From Ceratothoa steindachneri (lineage: Eukaryota > Arthropoda > Malacostraca > Isopoda > Cymothoidae), in assembly GCA_963969495.1 (NCBI GenBank), contig OZ018321.1:128084937-128148936 (forward strand): DNA of 64,000 nt, written 5' to 3'. A program made the translations under genes and the position numbers. Position 1 is the first letter of the stretch; the number at the start of each line of letters is the position of its first letter. Under the pieces are notes generated by a model. The model worked only from the letters and a program-made list of their open reading frames with translations. It ran no database searches and was not told where the DNA came from. Below, piece by piece: positions 56,310 through 64,000 of this stretch.

Positions 56310-57120
56310 TCGCTTGTGTAATCAAAGGAGGATAGTCGCTTGTCTAAATAAAGAAAGATAATCGCTCGTCTGATCAAAGATAAATTATTGCTAGTTTAAA
56401 CAAATGTAGATTATTGCTTGTGTAATGAAAAGAAGATAATCGCTCTCGTAAACAAAGCAAGATAATTATTCGTGGAAGCAAACGAAGATAATCGCTCGTG
56501 TAATCAAATGAAGATAATAACTCGTCTAATTAAAGAAAGATAATCGTTGTATAAAGAAAATAAGATAATCGTCCATGTGATCAAATGAAGATAATTGCTC
56601 GTGCGATCTAAAAAAATGTAATCGTTTGTGTAATCAAATTATATACATCGCTCATTAATCAGAATATAATAATCGCTCATCTAATCAAAGGAAAATAATC
56701 GCGCGGTTATGCAAAATAAGATAAACGCTTGTGTAATGAAATGGAGATAATCGCTCATGTAACTAAACGAAGCTAATCGCTCGTGTGATCACGAAAAGGT
56801 AATTGTTCGTGTAATTAAATGACGATAAGTGCTCTTCTGATCAAAAGAAAATAATCACTCGTGTAATCAAACGAAGACAATCTCTCATGCAATCAAGGGA
56901 TGGTAATCGTTCCTTTAATCACATGGCGATAATCGCTTTTCTAATGAAACCAAGAAAATCGCGCATATAATTAAACGAAGATACTCTATCGTGCGATCAA
57001 GTAAAAGTAATCGTTCATGCAATCAAAGGGCGATAGACGCTCCTCTAATCAAAGTAAGATAAACGTTCGTGTAATATAAGGAAGATAATTGCTCGAGAAA
57101 CAACAAGAAGATAATCTTGT
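56310..57120. repeat. ~26-bp minisatellite (AAGATAATCGCTCGTGTAAT)
   Basis: About 30 diverged units of AAGATAATCGCTCGTGTAAT then CAAATG, with substitutions throughout. The central GATAATCGCTCGT is best kept. Confidence 0.9.
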
Positions 57121-57574
57121 TCTTGGGGTAAAAGTGACATCTCCCAGTTGTTCATAACTAAAGTAAATGGAAAAGTCTATTTTGATCCAAAAACTTTTCT
57201 TTCTAGATAGAGAACTGATTCTCTAAATTTGCTCACTTGGAGAATATTGCCATGGTGTTATTAATTTCGGAAAAAATTGGGAATGTATAAATGGGTGGAG
57301 TCTTTTAATTTTTTCAGAAAATGATAGAAAATTGTAAATCCTATTTTTAAAATAGGCATTAGAATATTTTAGAATAATATTTGTTTTAAAGAAATCTTCA
57401 AAACATTCTAGATTTACTGAGAAATTTCTAAAATTGAGTAGAATTTTATGAAGTTTCAAGAATGTTCCCGACTTGCCAGAACACCCGTAAAAACTTATAG
57501 AACCTTCTGGAATATTTTGGAATTGAAACTGATCTCGGAACCTGTAGAGTTTCCGAAGTTGCTTTTTGGCTAGG
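57121..57574. other. Short unclassified interval
   Basis: AT-rich with GAATNTTTTAGAA-type words (57360-57530), possibly another old repeat. It ends at the 3' side of the jockey-like LINE. Confidence 0.35.
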
Positions 57575-57579
57575 AAGAT

Positions 57580-59710
57580 TCAAGTGTTGACGTGGGGTTT
57601 GTATCCCGATTTGGTGACACGTAAGCCCAGGACTTTACCTTGATCTGAGTACGGGTAGAGAGCGTCGTTGACGATAATGTTGTCTAGTTTTCGACGGTTC
57701 ATTGGGATTATCTGAATTTTCTGGCGTTTGGTTTTTATCTTCCGCTTTTTCTCATATCTGTTGATACTGTTGACTTCGGCAGTTGTCTCCCTTACTTGTA
57801 CTCTGGCGTTCCTGTAGGAATTAGGGACGATTTGAGTGATGTCCTTTACGAACTGCAGATACATTGTATCGTCCCGTACTGGAGCAGGGAGGTAGGTATA
57901 TTGTGTAAACGAGGTACAGTAATGGACTTAGACAGCTGCCTTGTGGAACTCCCACCTCGAGTTCGAATTTAGGTCCTGTGAAGCCCTCGATCGAGATTTG
58001 GGCTTTTCTCTCAATGAGGTTTAGGATCTTGAATTGTAAGCCCCTCAGCCAAACCTTGACGAAGGCTTTTTTACACCACGAGGCACCATGTCTACGTACT
58101 TTTCCTCAGCCTTGCAGTGGCCTATTTTCTCCGTTAGGAGGGTGAAGGAGGTTTCCATTCCTCGCCCCGTGCTGCTGGCTTGAGCTGTGGTCTTACTTGG
58201 GTATAAAGATGATTTGAGTCACCTTTAGTCCGCCTGAGAAATAACCCTGTTCAGGGAAGCATTTCAGATATTGGTGATTTCCTGAATGATCTGCTATTGG
58301 GCATTCACCAGGCTGTTTTTGGCAATGCACGTCCTGCTTGGTGTCTTTTGTTCAAAGGTTTTCACAGATTTTCCTCCGTTGTTATTGGACGACCATGGTC
58401 ACCATCTCTCTTTCCATGTCCACGTGGTGGTGTGGATGTGTGCGGTGTAGTATCTGATTCAGATCGTCAATCAGATGGCCCTCGAATTCCTGGTCGAGCT
58501 CTTCATTGTCTTCTTCGGTGATAGAGAAGACATTTTTCCAGAATGTTCTGAATCTTTCCTTCAGAACCACCGATCCTCTATATATTCCCGTGTTCTTTAA
58601 TCCGAGTCTTTTCTTCTCTTTGCAATCATTTCAGTTTCCTGATTTTGTGCCAGAATTTGGCCCGGCTCAGCTCGCTATCTACTTCGGCTATAAGGCTGTC
58701 CCAGATTTCAGCCTGTTGGATGTTGATTGCCTCCTTTAGTTCAGAGCTTAGCCAGCGTAGTAGTGCGCTTCTTTCCCGGTTTGGACCTTTTCGTCTTGTT
58801 TTCTCGTACACTTCCCTGTACACATGTGCGAACCTCTTCATTTCCTCTGTCCATCTGGGATGAGGTAGCGTTTTGTACCCTGTCTTGGGTACGCACTCGC
58901 GCTCTGCTTCAATGCTAGAAGTAGTTACCCTCTCCAGTTTGTCGTCGATCTCCTCCAAAGTTACCTCGCTAAGGTCGGCTGGGCGTATTGACGGTTAAGT
59001 GTCTTGTAACGGTCCCAGTCGGCAGCGGCGTAGTTCTTCCGCGGTGTGACTGGCAGTGAGTGAGATGGTGGTTAGAATCGCAATGTGGTAACTGTAAATT
59101 GCTGGGCACGGTTTTCTATGGTAGTTGAAGGGAAAGCCGTCATTTGTTGTGATAATGTCAGGTTTGCTGGTTGACCTGTAAGTGATATAGGTCTGGAAAT
59201 CCGGCCCTACCCTCTGGATATTTTTCCTGTTCATTATCATTTCCAAGTTCCGGCCTCTTTCGTTGGTCTACCATAGTCTGCCATTCGGCATCTAGCATTT
59301 AGGTTGCCCCCTAAGAATGACATTTTCCGGTGCCCGAACAGTATGCAGAAGTTGGTGACGGGTAGGTAGGCTCGGCGATGGGATTAATTGGCTGCAGCTA
59401 TGTGAGGGTTCCTACCAATGTCGGAAGTTCAATCGCCACGAAGGATTCATCTGTTCTGGAGGCGTCTGAACGTGATGTTCCCTCTACCAGCTATCGCAGT
59501 GCCATCGAACCTTTCCTGAGAGTGATTCTTCATTAGCACTCTGTAGCCAGGTATTTTAAGTTGACCGCTTGCGATGTCAATACCGTGCTCCGTTATCAGA
59601 ATTATGTCGAGGTCTAGCACACGGAATATGTTTCCATATGACTTTGATTTCCCCCCCTAACCACCAAGGTCGAGTGTCAGAATCCTCAATATATTGTTTA
59701 CGTTCTCCAT
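57580..59710 (-). pseudogene. Jockey-like ORF2: endonuclease and reverse transcriptase
   Basis: Start chosen at the ATG at 59710 (MENVNNILRILTLGG). Endonuclease: LDIILITEHGI and PGYRVLMKNHS, FLGGNLNAR, then YRSTSKPDIITTNDGF and SYHIAILTTISLT, where the usual SDH reads SYH (aspartate lost). Linker: YKTLPHPRWTEEMKRFAHVY and SELSRAKFWHKIRKLK. RT: ERFRTFWKNVFSITEEDNEE, KVTQIIFIPK, FVKVWLRGLQFKILNLIERK, VGVPQGSCLSPLLYLVYTIY (motif B), then QFVKDITQIV where YADD is replaced by FVKD, and DALYPYSDQGKVLGLRVTKS. A stop-rich interval and frame changes separate these blocks. Endonuclease and polymerase would both be defective. Confidence 0.86.
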
Positions 59711-59759
59711 GCTGGTCTTCTACTGGTGCTTTGGGGTGGTGTTCCTTTTCTTACCGTTC

Positions 59760-61271
59760 CTCTTCTTCTTGAGTTTGGCGTTGGAAACCTGCCCACACGT
59801 GTTGTCGTATAGAGTAACGTTTTGGCGGTGCAGGGCATCCTGAACAATTTCAGCCTCGATCGATGCGTCATACTTTCATTTGTACAATTTGTTTTTTATT
59901 TCGCTTAGTAAATTTACATCATCTATATTTTCAGGGAAACGGAATTTCTCGGATGCGTATATAAGGAGATTGATCTCATCGGCATCAAGCAGTTTGTTGG
60001 TAGATTTCTTCCCTTTGTTGTGTTTCTTGCTCTTGGGAGCTTCTGAATCAGAGAAGTCCGAGTAGTCTGAGAAATCCGTCGATGTCAAACCCGTTCTCTC
60101 GTTTTTCTTCGTGATGTCTTTCTTCGGGTTAGTGTGTGTACATTTTGCAGCTGTGGTTTCTTGTACCTTCTTCACAGCAGATTTTAGCTCCTGAGTTTTG
60201 GATTTTGTCCTGGTTTGGTTTTCTTCTTCTTCCTCGTTGGTATCTTCCTGAGTTACTTTGCTTAGGACCATCTGCAGCTAGAGGACGTTTCCTGATGGAG
60301 GGTTGTCCGGGAACCATATTTGGCTCATCCTGTCTTTGCCGATCATTTAGTTGAGCTCTTTTGCGAAACATTCTGATTGAGTAAGATTCCTGACGTTGGC
60401 ATAGAGAATGCACGTCAGGGTTTTTGTTGATTATTCATTTTGTATTTTTAGGCAGGGTAGGTTCTCTTATTCTCGGTTTTATTGTACGCGGATTTGGCTA
60501 CCTGAAAATAACTGCTTTTATACCTGCGTACATTTTCCTGTTTTCATTTTATTGATTAACTTTGGTTTGATTGTGCATGTCATAACCGTTGATCTGTGTC
60601 CCTGTCCGCAGTTTAAACACCTTTAGAAGTTGTTGCGGCGGTCCTTTCAGTGGCACCCCTTCTCGCTGCACTTGGAGCACGTTTCTTCGGACTATTTACA
60701 ATTTTTGTTAGCGTGCTACTCCATTTTGTAGCAGCGGAAGCAAAACTGAATGGGAAAGAATTCCCCCGCTCTATTTGGACTCCACTCACTTTAGCGATGA
60801 ACATGAGCAAACTCTGTTATTTCGCCTTCTGGGCCATTTATGTATCTGCAAATAGAACCTTGAATACATGGGTATAGTCGCTGTTGTCTTGCTTTTTAAA
60901 AAATTAATGAGGTCTGCCACTTCTGCCCATTTTTATCTTAGCTCGATATTTTCTTTTATTTCTTCCCTGCTATGCTGTCCGATCTAAGGATCGAGTCTCC
61001 TGCAGACAACGCTGCGATGGCCCTGTATTTGTGAGGGGAATGCGGGCAGTAGTCCTATGTTTTTTAGGGTCTTCAGCGCCTCTTTCTTCGGTATGACTTC
61101 GGCAGCCTTTTCTCGTTCGCAGATCGCGACGTATCCTGAGGTGACGTCTAGAAGCCTTATTAAGGCGATGTTCACTTTCCTGAACATGACTTCAAAGAAT
61201 TTCTCTCTGCTGGGCTTGTTATGCTCGTTAGTCACCCGCAGGAGAATCTTTGTGGTATTCTCTTGGGCCAT
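59760..61271 (-). pseudogene. Jockey-like ORF1, gag-like with three zinc knuckles
   Basis: Begins MAQENTTKILLRVTNEHNKP then KFFEVMFRKVNIALIRLLDV and a SGYVAICEREKAAEVIPKK segment, an RNA-binding gag fold in outline. Zinc knuckles at about 60735-60570: CFRCYKME-stop-HANKNC, CSKCSEKGCH and CLNCGQGHRSTVMTC. The tail holds KVTQEDTNEEEEENQ, a Ser/Asp run (TDFSDYSDFSDSEAP), a Lys-rich stretch and DADEINLLIYASEKFRFPEN, with a TGA at ~59875 and further in-frame code to ~59760. There are several stops within the knuckle region. The spacing of knuckles 1 and 3 equals that in the ORF1 at 24556-25530, so the two LINEs are related. Confidence 0.82.
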
Positions 61272-62649
61272 TCTGCACCCAGGGAGGCCTCACGGGGCCG
61301 TTCGGATACTTTGTTTATTCTTCTCTATTTATCGGTAGTTGGTTGATTGCTAAATATTCTAATTATTCTTCCGTTGGGGCTGTATTTTTGCGTTATATAG
61401 ATAGTTGTTAACTACTCCTCGTCGCAGCATAGTGTCAGTGAACATGATTTGCCAAATTGGAAGGGTGATGATTATGGGCGAACACGGGTGGGGGGGGGGG
61501 AGGGGGGCATCTCGAGGTGTGATAAGTGGCGGACTTTTTGTTGGTTAGGACGGAATATACCATCGCTAACAGGAGGTGCCACTCCTCAAGGGTTTGGGTT
61601 TCAGTACTGCGTCTGGCATATATAGAGACGGGTACTACTTCCCTTTATGGTCCCGTCTCTGGCCTTCCGGGGAAGAGGGGAAGGGGGCCCTCCCCCTCCC
61701 CGAAAGTTTAAGTCCTTCTCCTTGTTCGGATGCCTCTGGTGTGAGGTTCCACAATGGGCTAATCCTCAAATCTGCTTTCCCCGGCACATCCAATTATGTC
61801 TTTCATATAGAACTGCATAGTTGGAACGAGACTACATGAGTGGCACTCCAGGTCACCCCCGCTCCGCTGCCCCTCCTAGGTATCTCCAAATGTAATTCTC
61901 TCCTTTTTTTAGGTCCCCGTAGGGAAAAGTGAAAAGGATTTCACGATCTTTGAATTCGCTTTCCCTTGGCCATAGCTCCTTCGCGAGGAAATGCAAGATT
62001 TCGTTAGCGTTCAAATTTCCGAATTCTGACTGAGCAGTCACACATACACGCTATGTACACATTAAGCTCTCGTGAGTCTAGAGGATAAGGTGTTCGATTA
62101 CAAACCCTAAGTATCGGGTTCGAGTCCTGGCGGGCAGACACAAAGCATTTAGGCGCTCGCACAGAGCAGCTGACATTGATGCGGTTCGTTGTGTCCGAAG
62201 CCGGCACGCTGAGATATTTCTGTCAGCTCCCTTCCTTCGTACAGAACACATCACTCTTCCGTTTCAGAGTCCTCTGGAAGACTTTTATTTCCACACTACC
62301 CTGAGAAGGAACGAATGACAGCCCACCCTCACATACTGATGCACTTCTATCCCCCCCTCCCCCCCAGTAACCATAGGCCCCCAGATTGCCAGTGGATATG
62401 AGAGGTGAGTTTCGCCATCCGTCCGTCGCCCTATAGTGGGATAAGGAAATGCATATAAAGATCAGAATGACAATCACCGATGAGCACGGTCTTGCTCTGG
62501 ATGTCCAGATCGCATTGTGTTTGTTTTGACACTCAGCGGGTTGGGGGTGGGGGGTAAGATACTCATTATAGGTAATAGGTATGCGGACATAAGTGGTGCC
62601 CCAAAGGAAAATACTTGTGACCCATTGAAAATACATCATATTTATGAGA
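61272..62649. other. Unclassified stretch including a probable LINE 5' UTR
   Basis: 61480-61510 is a G-run region. 61670-61710 is a GGAAGGGGGCCCTCCCCCTCC palindromic-looking block. No protein family is seen; a 138-codon minus frame (62223-62639) is unsupported. A tRNA-like segment lies at 62070-62137. Confidence 0.4.
62070..62137 (+). repeat. tRNA-like sequence with strong B box
   Basis: GTCTAGAGGATAAGG resembles an A box and GGGTTCGAGTCC is a perfect B box. The T arm pairs (TCGGG/CCTGG with wobbles) but the anticodon arm and acceptor do not fold well, so a tRNA pseudogene or SINE head is favoured. Confidence 0.4.
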
Positions 62650-64000
62650 TATAATCACCATAATTAAAGATAGATATGTTTTATGGAAGATAGATCCACT
62701 CTATGAAGTAGAGGTCCGATTTATAAAAAATAGATCCGTTTTATGTAAGATAGACCGACATTAAGAAATATAGATCTGCTTTATGAAGAATAGATCCATT
62801 TTATCAAAGATTTATCCACTTTATTAAACAAAGATTTGCATTATGAAGAATAGGTCTGCTTTATAAAAGATACATCCGTTTTATGAAAGATAGATCTGGT
62901 TTCAGGAGCCTAGATCCAATTTATGAAAGATAGATTTCTCTTTTTGAAATATAAATCCTCCTTATGAAAGATAGATCCCTTTTATGTAAGATAGATCCAC
63001 TTTATGCAAGATAGATCCGCGTTATGAAAGATATATCCTCTTTTTGATAGAGACCCGCTTTATGAAAGATAGGCCGACATTATGAAATATATATCAGTTG
63101 TTATATGAAATATAGATACGCTTTATAAAAGTTAGATCCAGTTGCTGAAGGAAAGATCTGCTTTATTAAAGATAGATCCAGTTTCTGAAAGAAAGATTTG
63201 TTTTATTAAAAATAGCTCCTCTTTTTGAAAGATACGCTTTATTAAGGTACATCTGCTTTTTGGAATATAGATCGAGTGTATGAAAGATAGATCTGCTTTT
63301 GGAAAAATAGATTCGATTTATGAAATATAAATCCGATATGTGATAGATAGTCTAGAATTATGAAAGATAAATTCACTTTATGGCAATAGATCTACTGTAC
63401 TTTATGAAAGGAAGAACCGCGTTGTGAGCGAGAGCAGCGCTAAATAAAAAATAGATCCTCTTTATGTAAAGTACATCGGCGTTTTGAAATTTAGGTCTGC
63501 TTTATGAAAGATATATCAGCTTTATGAAAGATTGTTCGTCTTTTGAAAGATGGATCCGTTTTATGATGGATCTATTTTATTTAAGATATATCTGCCTTAT
63601 GAAAGATAGATCTGTTTTATAAAAGATAGATTGGATTTATGAAAGATACATAAGCTTTTTGAAAAATATATGCGATTTAAGAAATAGTGATCTACTTTAT
63701 GAAAGATATATAAAGTTTAAGATATATAGATCCGCTTTATGTAAGATGTATCGGATTTATAAAAGATAGACCTGTTTTATGAAAGACAAATCCGATCTAT
63801 GAAAGATTGATCCGCTATGTGATAAATACTTCCGATTTACAAAAGATAGATCATCTTTTTGAAAGATAGAACCGCTTTTGGAAAGATAGATACGCTTTAG
63901 AAAGATAAGTGCACACTATGAAAGATTTAGCGCTTTTTGAAAGAAAAGTCCCCTTTATGAAAGAAAGAGCCGGTTTCTGAAAGATATATCCGCTTTATGA
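62650..64000. repeat. ~21-bp minisatellite (AGATAGATCCGCTTTATGAA)
   Basis: About 60 diverged units of AGATAGATCCGCTTTATGAA plus one A, running beyond the window end. TTTATGAAAGATAGATC is the best-kept core. Confidence 0.93.

Larger units (their letters stand above)
57575..61271 (-). mobile_element. Jockey-like LINE, nearly full length, inactive
   Basis: About 3.7 kb on the minus strand with the expected order: gag-like ORF1 (61271 to ~59760) with zinc knuckles, then ORF2 with apurinic-type endonuclease, linker and reverse transcriptase to ~57580. The RT end is truncated after the GKVLGL segment. Both ORFs carry several stops and frameshifts. The 5' region 61272-61900 (G-rich, GGGTGGGGGGG and pyrimidine blocks) may be the 5' UTR. 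Confidence 0.85.

Noticed and set aside
56310..57120. CRISPR-like regular spacing
   Set aside because: Units are diverged and contiguous without unique spacers; this is a eukaryotic minisatellite.
62223..62639. 138-codon minus frame
   Set aside because: No motif, mixed low-complexity G/P content and no neighbouring exon signals.

Overview
The window reads as a repeat-saturated, gene-poor stretch of an animal nuclear genome, most likely an arthropod and plausibly a crustacean. The reasons are: only eukaryote-type mobile elements (Penelope-like elements, jockey/CR1/RTE-like LINEs, mariner, Tc1, hAT, Merlin, and a CACTA-like element with a spliced gene); a canonical GT-AG intron; very many long (AT)n and (AG)n microsatellites; and short TAACC-type motifs. 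The taxon is inference. I found no convincing host protein gene. Almost every recognisable reading frame belongs to a mobile element, and nearly all carry stops or frameshifts.

Layout. 1-7 kb: AT-rich minisatellites, unclassified sequence and a GT-skewed block. 7.2-12.6 kb: a Penelope-like (PLE) cluster. Two PLEs are bounded by inverted terminal repeats, one with hammerhead-ribozyme cores in those repeats. A third is split by a hAT derivative with an 8-bp target-site duplication (TSD) and ends in a ~100-bp-arm palindrome. Each PLE touches an (AT)n tract. 13.6-19.0 kb: a ~47-bp minisatellite array interrupted by a 2.5-kb element with CACTG terminal inverted repeats (TIRs) and a TAA duplication (14146-16669), and by a decayed Tc1 element. 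19-22.5 kb: a GC-richer unclassified module with a long stop-poor minus frame. 23.6-28.8 kb: a compound microsatellite, a jockey-like gag ORF with three zinc knuckles, and two more PLEs; the one at 26838-27984 keeps RT motifs B and C and a GIY-YIG domain in one open frame. 28.8-30.0 kb: a mariner inserted in a TA microsatellite. 31-36 kb: a CR1 tail, a tRNA-like gene with a Pol III terminator, and a decayed hAT. 36.2-37.9 kb: a TAGCC/TAGCA array and a 127-bp tandem repeat. 39.4-42.8 kb: two dead LINE copies. 46.9-47.8 kb: another CR1 LINE. 49.3-50.6 kb: a Tc1/mariner-superfamily element with TIRs and TA flanks. 52.3-54.1 kb: a complete-length Merlin element with TIRs and an 8-bp duplication. 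54.3-55.4 kb: a duplicated tRNA-headed repeat. 56.3-57.1 kb: a 26-bp minisatellite. 57.6-61.3 kb: a near full-length but dead jockey-like LINE. 62.65-64 kb: a 21-bp minisatellite running off the window.

Most informative point. The protein starting at 14689, with Cys-rich motifs and a spliced intron, resembles a multicopy 'uncharacterised protein' family I associate with many invertebrates. Here it lies inside ~115-bp imperfect terminal inverted repeats. Deleting the element plus one TAA restores a normal minisatellite unit of the right length. That marks the family as cargo, or transposase, of a CACTA-like DNA transposon. The PLE cluster is second: hammerhead cores, inverted terminal repeats and repeated contact with (AT)n suggest a shared insertion or replication habit.
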